DNA of 64,000 bases from Liolophura sinensis (lineage: Eukaryota; Mollusca; Polyplacophora; Chitonida; Chitonidae). The translations under genes were made by a program, and so were the position numbers. Shown piece after piece: positions 1 to 12,849 of this stretch. Below the pieces are notes generated by a model. The model saw nothing but the letters and a program-made list of their open reading frames with translations, did no database searches and was not told where the DNA came from. Location of the stretch: positions 20,643,338 through 20,707,337 of the forward strand of contig NC_088302.1 in the NCBI RefSeq assembly GCF_032854445.1, given 5' to 3'. Each line of letters opens with the position of its first letter. Position 1 is the first letter of the stretch.

Positions 1-1270
1 GATCTCTACGATGATATCTTCAAGAGATCTGTACGATGATATCTCCAAGAGATCTGTACGATGATATCTTTAAGAGATCTGTACGCTGATGTCTCCAAGA
101 CATCTGTACGATGATATCTCCAAGAGATCTGCACGATGATATCTTCAAGAGATCTGTACGCTGATATCTCCAAGAGATCTGTACGATGATATCTCCAAGA
201 AATCTGTACGATGATATCTTCAAGAGATCTGTACGCTGATATCTTCAAGAGATCTGCACGTTGATGTTTCCAAGAGATCTACACGATGATGTCTTCAAGA
301 GATCTGTACCCTGATGTCTCCAAGAGATCTGTACGATGATATCTTCAAGAGATCTGTACGGTGATATCTTCAAGAGATCTGTACGATGATATCTTCAAGA
401 GATCTCTATGATGATATCTTCAAGAGATCTGTACTATGATGTCTCCAAGAGATCTCTACGATGATATCTTTAAGAGATCTGTACGCTGATGTCTCCAAGA
501 GATCTACACGATGATGTCGTCAAGAGATCTGTACGCTGATGTCTTCAAGAGATCTGCACGATGATATCTTCAAGAGATCTATACGCTGATGTCTTCAAGA
601 GATCTGTACGCTGATGTCTTCAAGAGATCTGTACGCTGATGTCTTCAAGAGATCTGTACGATGATATCTTCAAGAGATCTGTACGCTGATGTCCTCAAGA
701 GATCTGTGCGATGATGTCTTCAAGAGATCTGTAGGATGAGTCTTCAAGAGATCTGTACTATGATATCTTCAAGAGATCTGTACGCTGATGTCTTCAAGAG
801 ATCTGTACGATGATATCTCCAAGAGATCTGTACGCTGATGTCTTCAAGAGATCTGTACGCTGATGTCTTCAAGAGATCTGTACGATGATATCTTCAAGAG
901 ATCTCTACGATGATGTCTTCAAGAGATCTGTACGATGATATCTTCAAGAGATCTGTACGATGATGTCTCCAAGAGATCTGTACGATGATGTCTTCAAGCG
1001 ATCTGTACGATGATATCTTCAAGAGATCTGTGCGCTGATGCCCTCAAGAGATCTGCACGATGATATCTTCAAGAGATCTCTACGATGATGTCTTCAAGAG
1101 ATCTGTACGATGATGTCGTCAAGAGATCTGTACGCTGATGTCTTCAAGAGATCTGTACTATGATGTCTTCAAGAGATCTTAACTATGATGTCTTCAAGAG
1201 ATCTGTACGATGATATCTTCAAGAGATCTGTACTATGATGTATTCAAGAGATCTGCACGACGATGTCTTC
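1..1270. repeat. 25-bp minisatellite array, about 50 copies
   Basis: Unit GATCTGTACGATGATATCTT plus CAAGA, repeated head to tail with point variation (gctgatgtc in place of atgatatct is the main alternate form). A small deletion near 740 shifts the register. The array begins before position 1. Open frames through it arise only because 75 bp is a multiple of three. Confidence 0.97.
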
Positions 1271-1489
1271 ACAACACTTAAAATAAAACGAGTTAATTCA
1301 CGGGGAACAGATTATATCAAGAGTTAGTCGATTAAACCATCCGCAACACAAGATTAGAGACTTCCTGATTGGAAAGGAAATGTGATAACCTCGTGAGCTA
1401 GAAAGTATCGCATATATTTTATGCTGTCAGTGCTGGTAACATTATCGAATAAAGGCAGTTAAAAGAAAGACTAAAAAGGGGTTGCATAA

Positions 1490-2340
1490 ATAATTGAATT
1501 CAGAGAATATTCATGAATGTGTATTTTAACAGCTTAACTCTCATTAAGCGGCGTTTAGACCTGCTGAATACTTGTTCTCTCTGTTTTTTACATTACACAA
1601 AAAAACAGCTGTAGGGAACACTCAAAAGTATGTGTGTGTGGGGGGGGGGGGGTGCCACGTTTTCCAAATATTTGACACTTTTTTCCTATTGTAAGCTTAG
1701 AGAGGCAATTAGCTTTCGAGTTTTAAATTTCTCCAATTACCTAAATTGAATAAAATTGTTTCTGAAAATAACCTACCGCTGATAAATGAAATATTTAAAA
1801 CGTTGAAAAGCAATAACGTACCTTAGCAGGAGTTAAAATGGCTGGCTGGTTATTTTGTACGAACCAAGGAGCTGGGACAACTCTATAGAGGCGTCTTACA
1901 TACGTAACATGAAGAGATATACTAAATAAATCTTATGGCTCAAACATGACAGTTTTACAGAAACTTGTCAATTAATTTGAAACAAGGAAATTACTGAAAT
2001 ATTTGCAAAAGTTGAAAACGGATAATCCGACATAAAGAAAAGTAAATATCGGAATTACATAGCTTTACTCATCAACTAACAGGAGTTTTTGTCAAATGAA
2101 TGTGTCTGAGATGATCGATCGGTGGACACCGTTTTGTGCATGTCGGCCTGCTCTTCGTGGCACTTAAGCTGAGAGAAAGTTCAACGATATTCTTGATGCA
2201 ATGGACTGCTAAAATGGTTTTAGCGTTTCCAGTAACTCAGGAAAAGGATTTTTTAAACAATGCATTAGGCATTATTAACCCCTCAGACCGTAAGTCGGCT
2301 TCGGTGTTTTGAAAAGACTAAAACTAACAGTTAAGGGCAA
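1490..2340. repeat. Macro-repeat block R, copy 1
   Basis: Shares ordered matches with 11280-12080 and 31385-32200: attaagcggcgtttagac, aacgttgaaaagcaataa, cgatcggtggacacc, gctaaaatggttttagcgtt and gattattaaccc-like ends. Diverged but collinear. No open frame is shared. Confidence 0.85.
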
Positions 2341-3246
2341 GTGCGAATCAACACCTGGAAATGCTGCCTAAGCATTCGGGCAAATGTACAATACACAATC
2401 CCAATACATAGAGTAATTAACATATTAATTCAATTAGTTCTGTAAGAATTTGGATGTTGGTTATCTGACATACCCTTTGGAGGTAAAGTACGATCACAAT
2501 CTGCTCAGAAACTTATGCAATCTATAGTTGAAAACAACTGTGGAATACAGCCCATTGCAGTTCGGCAACACAGAAATCTTTTGAAGGTACCAGAGTAATG
2601 CAAACATAAAGCACATTCTAGAATCAGAGCACTAGGGTAGCGTGGAAGTGATAACGCGTGAGGAGTTGTCTGAACATATTCCCATTTCCCTAAAAGCTTA
2701 GAGTTTCAAAAGGACTACACTACACTACACTGCTGTCTGTGCTCGCTCGTATAGTACTGCACAGTCATCGGTCATTATAGATGTGTCTATGAAAATGGGA
2801 AGAGTATGTCCACAAAAAACAAAGATCTTCAGCAGAAGACACCAAACTGTGTAAGCGTGGAATGAAACAAGGAAAAAGGGGTTAGCAGTTTTTGTTCGCA
2901 GGTGTTCCGAGAAGGCAATGTCCGCTCTATATATAGAGCTGTATATATTTAGTTTAAACACAAGCAGATGAGTTTATCTGAAATTCTACATATAGTGTTT
3001 ATTTTCCCAAGTATGCACATAAAATTTAAGTCAAACATTTTACACACATCGTAAAATGTAAGCGATTAAGAGGAAAGCTTTTTAAAGAGCGAGTCAGATA
3101 GGCCTTTAAAAGGAACTTTTATTTGGAGAAGAATGTGCCAACAAGTTGTATGCATCTTTAAGATGTCGTGTTTATTTTGATGAACAAAATTATTATCGAT
3201 AATACGGTTACTGTATACAAATTATAAAATACAGAATACTGCTAAG

Positions 3247-3425
3247 GATAGTATTTATTTATTTGACTGGTGTTTTACGCCGTACTCAAGAAAATTTCAC
3301 TTTTATAACGGCGGTCAGCGTTATGATGGAAGGAAACCAGTCAGAGCTCGGGGGGAAACCCGTGACCATTCCCAGGCTCCTGACAGACCTTTCCTCGAAT
3401 GTCCAGAGAGGCGCAGGTTAATAAG
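3247..3425 (-). mobile_element. SINE copy, diverged and head-truncated
   Basis: Carries the family 3' end (attTATTTGACTGGTGTTTTACGCC on the plus strand, shortened here) and the body up to the tRNA-like head, which is missing or unrecognisable. It interrupts the first macro-repeat unit just before its shared block. Confidence 0.75.
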
Positions 3426-3429
3426 CCAA

Positions 3430-4800
3430 GTAATAAATCCTACTGTCAATATGTATGGTCTGGTTTTATGGCTAACCATATTTTTCATCCCACTTTTACA
3501 AGGTTGATGGGATTGGCCGTCTTCACTAGGATCGGTCTGCGGATGTGACTTACTTGTTTGAATTTGCAAAGTCCGCCCAGCGATTTTTCGTGACTTTTGG
3601 TAAAAAGGTAAAAATTAGAGCACGGATAGTTTAGCTTATTACCTGCTGGACGTTTTTTTCTTCATTTGCCTTACATTTATTGATCAGTTTGAGACACTAA
3701 CAGTATTCGTTGCCAAGGATATCAAATTGCCATGGGTCCTCCAGTCAGAGTAACACACTCCCATTAATCTTGCTTCTCGACACCTTTTCCGATCTTGACA
3801 ACTGAGTTAAGTGTGTCAGTGTGAAACACTGTGTAACGATCGATTGAGACTTAATGCTGTTTGTGGGTTTGAGGAACAAGCTGTGTTCCAGAGGGAATGT
3901 ATGTATTATTTCAGTTTCTAACTTGAAGTCGTGTCCTCGTTTGTCAATAATTGTGTTTTTTTTCCGATCTATTGTTTAATTTACCCTCAACAGTTGTTTT
4001 GATAGGTCTGCTCTTTGATCTTGCCTATGTGAAAAGAGAACAGTGCCTTTCCTTCACACATCTTTCCCTTAGCGTATATGACATTGTGTACTTTTATGTT
4101 AAAATAAGATCTCACAACTTAACGGTACTTTTGGCAGTTATGCTTTAGAGGAAGTAATGTTAGGGCCTTATTATAAGCTGCAACTCAGTCAACAATAGCC
4201 AAGGGGGTCGGCGGGCATATCATAGTCTACCTGGGCCTGAGTATAAAATTGAGGGCTATAGAGAACATTACAGGCTGGTAATTGTAGTATTTCATTCCAT
4301 GCCTTTGGAAAGCGTTTCTACGCGCGCTTCCTGAAATGAAAACCCGCTAACTTATTGAAGAAGTTGCTTTGGTGAATCTTGAGGCCAGGTTTTACTTCTC
4401 GGCTAAGATGGATGGATCACATTTCAAAGGGACAGAAGATGCATAAGCTTCCATTTGTCACGTGAACCGTACCTAGGCACTCACATTATCATAGACATTA
4501 TCACACCTTGTTGATCACCGCTAACTTTTTATTCGCCAAGTGATTTGACGAAACTATGTTACAGGATGTTGGTCAGTTTATTCACTGGAGAAAATATGTT
4601 GAATGGACGGAAACATTTGAGGAATCGCCTAAAATATTCTGACCTAATTTTGGAGAAGAAAAACAAAAAGAAGAAAACAAAACTGCTGACCGACTGGAAG
4701 AAAAGCCTAGTTGATCGATGGAAACTTGCTTATCTGGAGAAGCCATGTGAAAGTATATTTATTTTCTGAGTGAAGTACTGATAAAACTTGACAAGCTGAA
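3430..4800. repeat. Macro-repeat block P/Q, copy 1
   Basis: Block found five times. Anchors here are ttgatgggattggccgtctt, gatagtttagcttattacct, aataagatctcacaactt, ggccttattataagctgcaa and gagaaaatatgttgaatgga. No conserved frame runs through the copies. Confidence 0.85.
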
Positions 4801-5640
4801 TCTATACAAGCGTTTGTATCCATATTACTGTCCATGATTTCAGTCCAATTTATCTCACATTGGCAACTAGACTGTAGCTAAGGAAGTGGCAGTCCGCAAG
4901 TACGTGTTTAACTTCCGGTAGCATGTTAATGCAAAACATGTGATTACAGAAAACAATGTGCGAAGTAAGACTTATGTTTGTCTCGGTAGGAACGCCTCAC
5001 ACTCCACTCAATGCATCGTTTTTGTATCTGTTTGCCATGTAGTCTAACGGTTGTTGAAGATCACTTGTCTTCCAGCAATATGGGGTGCATAATTATGCGT
5101 CACACATGGGAAAAGTTGTCAGTAACTTGTTAAAGGTCGGTGGTTTACGCCAGGTACTCCGGTTTCACATAACCCTAGAACCAACCGCCATCGTATAACT
5201 GAAAAACCCTAGCTTTAAAGTAGCTTTTAAAAAATCACATTAAATGAATAAGTAAAATATAGCCATTGAGAGCATCATAATAATAATTGATGTAAATCCG
5301 AACAGAATATCCACTTGTCTACTTACAGTGACATATAGCTTGGCTGTTACCCTTGGTGACACATCGGTGGGTATAAAGAAGATATCCAAGTGATCCATCA
5401 TTTAAATTAACCACAATCCGTCATTGGATGACCCACTTCAGTTTAATAAATCAGCTACAAAGAGTGGTGCAATATCGTTACAGAAAATTACGCAATATTC
5501 AGTTTTTGTTTTAACATAATCTTAAAGAATTGTCTTTAATAGACAGCCGGGAAATGGCATTTCTTTCTCATGTTGTGTGGAAATTTTATTGATTTTCTTA
5601 TTTCTGTAATACAGCTGTAAATCTGGTCACCTGAAAAGAT
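4790..5640. repeat. Macro-repeat end block U, copy 1
   Basis: Shares with 10180-11190, 28850-29400 and 29795-30280 the anchors aataataattgatgtaaatc, atgacccacttcagtttaat and ctgtaatacagctgtaaatc. In this unit and the last one it leads into minisatellite sequence. Confidence 0.75.
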
Positions 5641-5989
5641 GAACTGAGTTAAATTAAAAAAAAAACAATTGTCTGAAGTCATTTGCAAGACTGGAGATTG
5701 TTAAGATCAACATGGAGTTTAATCAACACCATGCTGTCAACAATTAACACATGCAATGGTCAATCAATGTACATGTAATTTTCGAATAGCTACGAATCCA
5801 AAGACTTTTGCTTTTAAATATTTATTGCTAAATACGCATAGTAGTCAGCACAGCAACGCCACAAATGCTGTGATCTACCCACAAGCACCAATTTTAATGT
5901 GAAATTAGGTGTCAAAGCTGAAATATGTTGTCGGCAAGCACTAAAAGATGGTGTTCATAACGATGCCTACATGATATTCAGGTGTTTAT

Positions 5990-6370
5990 CGGCATTGCCA
6001 CTTGTTCATGATATTCATGCGATGATGTGTTCGAGATCTGTAATGTGCAACCTTCAAGACGTCTGTATGCTGATGTTATTAACAGATTTGTTGGGTGCAA
6101 CCTCCAAGACGTCCGTATGCCTATGTTATCAACAGATTTGTGGGGTGCATCCTTCAGGACGTCTGTATGCTGATGTTATCAACAGGTCAGTGGGGTGCAA
6201 CCTTCAAGACGTCTGTATGCTGATGTTATCAACAGACTTGTGAGGTGCCACCTCCAAGATATCTGCATGCTGATATTATCAACAGGTCAGTGGGGTGCAA
6301 CCTTCAAGACGTCTGTATGCTGATATTATCAACAGATCTGTGTGGTTCAACCTTCAACACGTCTATATGC
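5990..6370. repeat. 50-bp tandem repeat, a dimer form of the 25-bp unit
   Basis: About seven units of roughly 50 bp. The first half, cttcaagacgtctgtatgct plus gatgt, matches the 25-bp unit at 1-1270. The second half, tatcaacagatttgttgggt plus gcaac, is a strongly diverged 25-mer. A 114-residue frame covers it but follows the repeat and is not taken as a gene. Confidence 0.85.
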
Positions 6371-6559
6371 TGACCAAAATGAGAAGAATGAAGATAATTC
6401 CATGTTGAATATGTATTTACGTTGTCAACAAACCATCCGAAGGATATTCTGACAAACTATGTAGAAGTGCTGAGTCCATTTGCCCGAAGCCTCGTCAACG
6501 CTACCAGTAATGCGACGTAATCTATTTGGTTCACAATGCGCTAGTTGCCACTGATTCAG

Positions 6560-6910
6560 TTGTTCAGTTTTAATCATCTATGAGGCTTAAGAAATTAGTC
6601 AAAGAAACGATTACATTAGCTCGTGTATCCCCTTCATTCCCCCATAAGGCCGTGTAGGCCTCGTCTTACTCGGGGAATTGTTTATCTCGTCTACATGTAC
6701 ATCTTTAATTTTCGCCATCCAAAAGGACTTTTGCTGGTCAACAAGAAAGCAAAGTCCAGACATCTCCCATTGGCAGCCTTCCGTGCGTGGAATAACAATT
6801 GCTTGTAGAGAGAAATCTTTGTTTTCATATCTGATGCATTTATTTGTCTACAATTGACCGAAACTTGACACTCTGTCGGTAATCTGTCTTTCAGGTGACA
6901 TTTCACCCTA
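6560..6910. repeat. Macro-repeat block S, copy 1
   Basis: Shares with 17030-17440 and 25990-26420 the run ggggaattgtttatctcgtc, tctttaattttcgccatcca, aagtccagacatctcccatt. Short frames on either strand here are not kept open in the other copies. Confidence 0.8.
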
Positions 6911-7189
6911 AATTTAATTTAGTATGACCTTCAGATTCACCGACGTTTGGCGCTTTTGTGAATATCTACCCGTATAGTCTCGATCACGGCCTTTAGTCAG
7001 CAGGTTTCTCAGGTGCCTGGCAAAGGGCGGTTGTTTACTGCCGAAATTTCGGTTTCCTTCAACATAACTACAAACATGCGCGCATAAGTAAATTAAAAAA
7101 TTAAAACTGCCTCAACACCATTTAAGTAACTAAAGATATAAACTCCAGAATAATATGCATTTTTAGCCTATATCGCCACCTCAAATACT

Positions 7190-7340
7190 TTTATTTATTT
7201 ATTTATTTGATTGGTGTTTTACGCCGTACTCAAGAATATTTCACTTATACGACGGCGGCCAACATTATGATGTGAGGAAACCGGGCAAAGCCCGAGGAAA
7301 CCCACGACCATCCACAGGTTGCTGCAGCGCTTCACACGTA
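7190..7340 (-). mobile_element. 5'-truncated SINE with 13-bp target duplication
   Basis: Same family as the SINE at 50909-51178, lacking the tRNA-like head. The 13-bp sequence cacctcaaatact stands on both sides (7177-7189 and 7341-7353). The sister macro-repeat near 17.5 kb reads straight through this point (ggcgtcacctcccatactc), which is the empty site. Confidence 0.9.
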
Positions 7341-7554
7341 CACCTCAAATACTCATTTGTTGCCTCTATTTCCAGTTTCCACTGATAGGTCGTAGCGTAG
7401 TAGTGTAGTTGCCATAATTTTATATTAAAAAAATCCAAAACATGATATTTTCTGACAAGAGAGCACATCAGCACGTGATTACTTGGTTCAATTTCTAGTG
7501 AGGTGATAAAAATACTTGACTTAGAAAGCAGAATTCAATCTTGTGCCTTTAACA

Positions 7555-9180
7555 CTCTTTTGTTCGGAGAGAGCTTTCTAACAGGGGATTCTTTGCCATG
7601 CGTTTCCTGGCATGAGATTTCAAAATTTTTCCAACGTATGTGTTTTGCAAGATAGTAAGCAAGGTATACATTCTCTTTTTTAACGAACGTGTTATTTCTC
7701 TTCTCACTTTTTCAATGTTGATGGGATTGACCGTAATGTAGGTTTAAGTAGCGGGAGTGATTTTCTTTCATCGGTATAATTATCCCAGCACTTTGTCGTG
7801 CCTCATGGTAAAAATTGGAGCAATGACACGTAAGTTTATTGACACTTAGATCCGTCTTTTCCCAAGGGATATGCTTGTCTTACATTTCTCTGAAGACACA
7901 AACGATGTCAGTTGCCAGGGTTATAGAGGTAACCATACTAGCTATCAAATTTGCCTTTAGTCAGTGACGCGTAACAACACAAGTTCTACACATTGATATG
8001 TCTGAAGTTCATATTCTTGCCAAGAAATTGAAGTTACAACATTTTTCTGATTCATGATGTTAAAGTCCATAAGCTCGCTTTCGTCGGCAAGAACCAAATG
8101 CCTCGGGTGACGTCATAATTATTAAAAAACAGTGGCATGCTGGGTACTGGGCGGAGTTCAACATGTTTTGAAGGAGGGTTACACCAGTTAAATGAACTGC
8201 TGTCGACTTAACTGTAAACCCCGTTTCTGACACTGCCATATTTGAAATCGTTCGCACGTTTTAATATATTATAACCTTAATAACTGAATTTTACTTGAAT
8301 TCTTGGTGTCGAAACTTAGCCTATGGACATAAACATTATGCTAGCCCAGCGTAATGACCCAGGAGTCTCCCACCAATACGGTCGCTGTGAGTTTAAGTCC
8401 AGCTCATGCTGGCTTCCTCTCCGACTGTACGTGAGAAGGTCTTCCAGCAACATGTAGAGTTTTATGTTTAGATTGAGGTATTGTGGCTTTGCCGTCGTTT
8501 TATCGTTTGGTCGTCCTCGTGTAGGTTTTTTTTTTGTGTGGTATTTTTCTTAATTTACGAAAACAGTGGTTTGATAAGAATGAAATCTTACATCTGCCGA
8601 CAGCGACTTTCTCTCTCCCATCCCTTCTGTGGTTGTGTATATAACACCCGTCTGGAGAAATGGTCTCAAAACATCACGGCATTTCTGGAAAACGCTTATT
8701 TTCTGGGAGGGGGGGGGGGGGGCAGTACATATAATATATGCGCCTTATTATAAACTGAACCCTGATTGACCACAGCCGAGAGGGATCGAGGACACAGCAT
8801 GGTATACAAATTACAAACACTGGGTCTGGGTATAATGAAGGGATGTAGAGAAAATTGCAGGCCTGTAATTGTAGCATTTCATTCCTAGCAATCGAGGAGT
8901 GTTTCTCGATTACTTTCAGGAATCAAGACATAAATCATTGAGAAGCTGATTGGTCAGGTGGATATTGAGGCTAGGTTTTCATTTCTCGGCTTGGACTGAT
9001 AGAACATATTTCAAAGAAGCAGAGGCTATATGGCCTCATATTTGTCACTTGACATGTGAACCCTATCTGGATTGTCAGTCATGAACACACCTTGTTGACC
9101 ACCACAGACTTATTATTCGTCAAAGGATGATAATAGCAATGTATTAGCAGATGTCGGTCATTTTGTGTTCACTGTTGACT
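7555..9180. repeat. Macro-repeat block P/Q, copy 2
   Basis: Anchors: ttgatgggattgaccgtaat, taaaaattggagcaatgaca, tggtctcaaaacatcacgg, gccttattataaactgaacc and ggcctgtaattgtagcattt. Interrupted by a SINE head at 8343-8455 and a poly-G tract near 8708-8722. Confidence 0.85.
8343..8455 (+). mobile_element. SINE fragment, head part only
   Basis: Plus-strand copy of the tRNA-like region of the same SINE. It includes gcgtaatgacccaggag and the B box gtttaagtcc, followed by the first part of the body. The 3' end is absent. Confidence 0.7.
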
Positions 9181-10179
9181 GTCTAGCAAAATATTTTGAG
9201 CACTTTTAAGGTAAGAAAAAAAAACAAGGTATATAAAAACGGGTCAGCTGTTGATTTCGTGAATCGAATTGATCCTTTAACCTGTATAGGGCAAGAATGT
9301 ATTCCAGAATATTAACTAAATTTATATGGGTATCAATGTTGACTATCCTGCAAATCTTGACCAATTGTCTTAAACACCTCCTAAACAGAACCGCTTTTAG
9401 AAAGAAAAAAATCGGTCAAGTTTTGATTCTTTGGGTAAGATCAGTTGTTGTTGGAACCAACAGAGAACTCAGAATTTACGTTTTGTGCCATGGGAAGTGT
9501 AGGAGTGTAGAAAAAAACGCAGCACTTCTGCAAATAAAAGCACAAGGTCAGTTTCTACCAAAATCCCAGTAAAACTTAATTGCACGACAGGGATCTTCAA
9601 GCCGCTTCCTGTGTATATACTCTTATAACATTTTAAACGTACTTCGTTTCCTAGTGAGAGATTACCTTCAGTGTTGTCGATGGCGCCAGGTGTACGTGAT
9701 ACATGTCAACTGTGACGCGCAGCAATAGGTGAAATAATTCCAGGAAAACAGCGATTAAATGAAAGCGATGAAAAACAGTTTAAAAAAAGGACACCCGCTA
9801 TATTAGAGTTAATTTATTTATCTATCTTTAGGAAAAATAATAGTCCTGTAAATACAATGGCCCCAGAGGGCTGTTATTAGATTGTCTGTTTTGGCTTATT
9901 TAACCATAATTTCAACCTTGACTTCAGGGTCAGCCGTAGTAGCACACTAGTTCATTTCAGCAAGGCAATCTCAGCGTCGACATATTTATGGGGTCGCGTC
10001 ATCAGAGCGTCGCGTCATGGACACCAGACGTATAATTACACCCGTCTTTAATAATCACTTTTTAAAAAATTTGGCCAATTCCTTTACGCTTAGGGAATGC
10101 AGGAAAAGCCGAGCAAATCGATGAGAGCTTGCAAACAGGCTGCAAAGTGTTGAGAATGACGTTGCTCATCTCGAGAAGC

Positions 10180-11190
10180 CATTTGAAAACATATTCATTT
10201 TCTATGTCGAGAACATGTGAATCGCAGCAAAGTGAATCCATAGAAACTTTTGCACGCTGGCTGGATTCTGTGAGCTGTCCATGACTTCACCCTAGTTTTT
10301 CTTAATGTTTAGCCATGTTCATGTAAGGATAGGCTTGTACGTATTTTTCTTCCCTGTTTGTGTTTTTAAGCAAATTCTACTAGAAAGTGTAACAAAGCAT
10401 GAGATCATGCAACAGTGTGATATATTTTTTTTAAATTACGCTCCAAAATTGGAAAAAGTATCCTACACTTTTCTTTTATAAAAGGACGTATCTTGTTTGT
10501 TAAATGGCTCACAACATTCAGGAATAAAACAAAAAGCTTTAAGACGACAGATAAATGTCAATAGAGGTGCCAATGACTGTATAGTCACCCACACGATTTC
10601 TTAAGTAATGTACGGTTCACTCCTATCAGGATTATGTAATTACAGGTATCATTTCTGTAAATAGTCCCCATTTTATTGTGATTTTAATATAATAATGATA
10701 ATAACTGTTGTAAATCTCAACAGGAGAGCTACTTGTCAACATCCAGTGACATGTTACTTAGGCTGTCACCGATGGCGGTAACTTGGTTTACCATAAATGA
10801 TGGACATTTGATGCACCGTTTCAAAACGATCCGTTATTTAAATTGATCTGCGGAACTATTTAATGGACGAGTCACTTCATCGCAGTAAATAGGCTGCATA
10901 GAGCGATAAAGCACAATCACAATATTGTCCGAAAGTTATGCAATGTCTAGTAAAATAATCTCAGCGGATTATCTCAAAAGGATGTCATCAAACAGCCTTG
11001 GAGGAACGCTGACTAGACAGTCGCCAACTGTGAATCAGTTTACACAAGGGGGTCTGGTCAAAATCCGCCAGACAAAGAACAACGACTTCAAAAGAAAAGA
11101 ATTACGGAAGGCGTTTGTAATGTTGTGAGGAAATTTACTTGATGTCCTTATTTTCTTTGAATTCTGTAATACCGTTGAGACCAGGCCTGA
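10180..11190. repeat. Macro-repeat end block U, copy 2
   Basis: Anchors: ataataactgttgtaaatct, atccagtgacatgttactta, gagtcacttcatcgcagtaa, ttgaattctgtaataccgtt. It leads into block R copy 2 with no minisatellite between. Confidence 0.75.
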
Positions 11191-11279
11191 AGCCATTTGA
11201 TAGACTGGAGAGTTTTAGGATCATCGAATTTGCTGACAAAGGCAGTTGAAAGACGAACTCAAGAAAGATTGTATAAACA

Positions 11280-12080
11280 TCACAATTATTGGCATACTTA
11301 TGAAGGCGTATTTTAATCATTTAGTTGCCTTCAAGTGGCGTTTAGACTTGCACAGTGCAAATTTTGCACGCTTTAAGGAAAAACCAGCTGTATGTAACGC
11401 ATGTAACTTCAACAACCAAATAACTGTTTTAAATTTCGCTACATTTCCAAATTGAATTTAAAAAAAAAAATAGGCTACCACTGTTAAATGAGAGACATAC
11501 TTAAAAACGTTGAAAAGCAATAAAGCACTATTTAAATGGTCGATTGATTAATTTCCATGAAATAAGTGACTGGGGCAATTCTGCAAAGCCGTTTTACATT
11601 TTATGCGACTCTAAAGATACACATAATAAACCTTACAGCTAAAAATATGAAAATTCACAGAAATTTGGGAATAGAGGTTTTCATCATAATTAACTTCGAA
11701 ACCATTAAATAAATGGAATCTTTGTTAAAAACGTCCCAAAGTTGAAACTGGATAATCCAAAATGGAAAAAAATAAATATCGGCATTAAATAGCGTTATAC
11801 TAATCAAGGTGCAGCATTTTTTTTCATTTCATATAAAGTTGTTAGATACGATCGATTGGTGGACATCATTGGTGTGCATGTTGGGACGACTCCACTCTAC
11901 GGCACCTCACCTGACACCACGTTGAACGTTATTTCTAGTGCAGTGGGCTGCTAAAATAGTTTTAGCGTTTCCAGTAATTGAGAAAAGAGAATTTTTTGAA
12001 CCACAAATTAGGGATTATTAGCCCCTCTGGTCGTAATCAGGAGCTAAGGTCTTGGAAAGACGGAAGGAACAGGTAAAGGC
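11280..12080. repeat. Macro-repeat block R, copy 2
   Basis: Contains gtggcgtttagacttgcaca, aaaacgttgaaaagcaataa, cgatcgattggtggacatc and ctgctaaaatagttttagcg in the same order as copy 1. It is not preceded by a minisatellite array, unlike copies 1 and 3. Confidence 0.85.
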
Positions 12081-12849
12081 AAAAACGAAGTGACAGGTGG
12101 ATCTTACAACTGAGGCATTTTGACAAATATACGGTATACACGCACAATTCAGAGAGTGATCCATACAATATTAACAAAGATGATAATTAAATTGGTTCTG
12201 TAATAATAAGGATGCTAATTCACAGGCTTACCCCGTTTGAGGAAAATTGAACAGATTGCATGGCAGTTCGCTGACACAGAAACCTTTTCCAGATGTAAGT
12301 GAATCAGGTGTCTAGTATCAGAGCGCTCGCCTACTCTAAAAAAATGAACCTGTTAATTTCACCAGAGAGTTTGTTGTCTGAGTGATTCTAAAATGTATTC
12401 TCTTGTTACAACACAATATTCTGACATATTCAACATGATCTTTTGTTCGTCTAATAGAGTCTTTATGCTAAATTAATAGAATTGTGCGTTATATTTAACA
12501 GAATTATCTGTTGCAATAGCAGGGCACCTTCCAACACCACTCAAACAACAGGCTTTCATTATTCAAGACAGAAAAGACAGAATTTAGACATTACTTAAAT
12601 GCATCGGATATGCAGCCGCTCTTCTATACGCATACAAAGAAATGCTGTAATCAAAGTGATACTCAAAGTAAACGAACGAAAGGATTCCGCTCTGGTTGTT
12701 GGTGGCTGATTTAGGGACGGTACTTGTAAAAGGTCATTTTGATGTTTTTATTGTCACGGGCATAATACCAGAGAGTGTGTCCTAAGAGATCTTAAGTGTA
12801 CTGCCCGGGGTGGAATTTCAGAATTCATTTGCAACGAATGTGTTTAAAT

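Noticed and set aside
6-248. Open frames on the minus strand through the first minisatellite
   Set aside because: They repeat every 75 bp because the unit is 25 bp; they are a product of the tandem repeat.
1-1270. CRISPR-like appearance of regular 25-bp repeats
   Set aside because: There are no unique spacers between repeats and the setting is an animal genome.
5899-6243. 114-residue plus-strand frame
   Set aside because: Most of it translates the 50-bp tandem repeat; no conserved motif.
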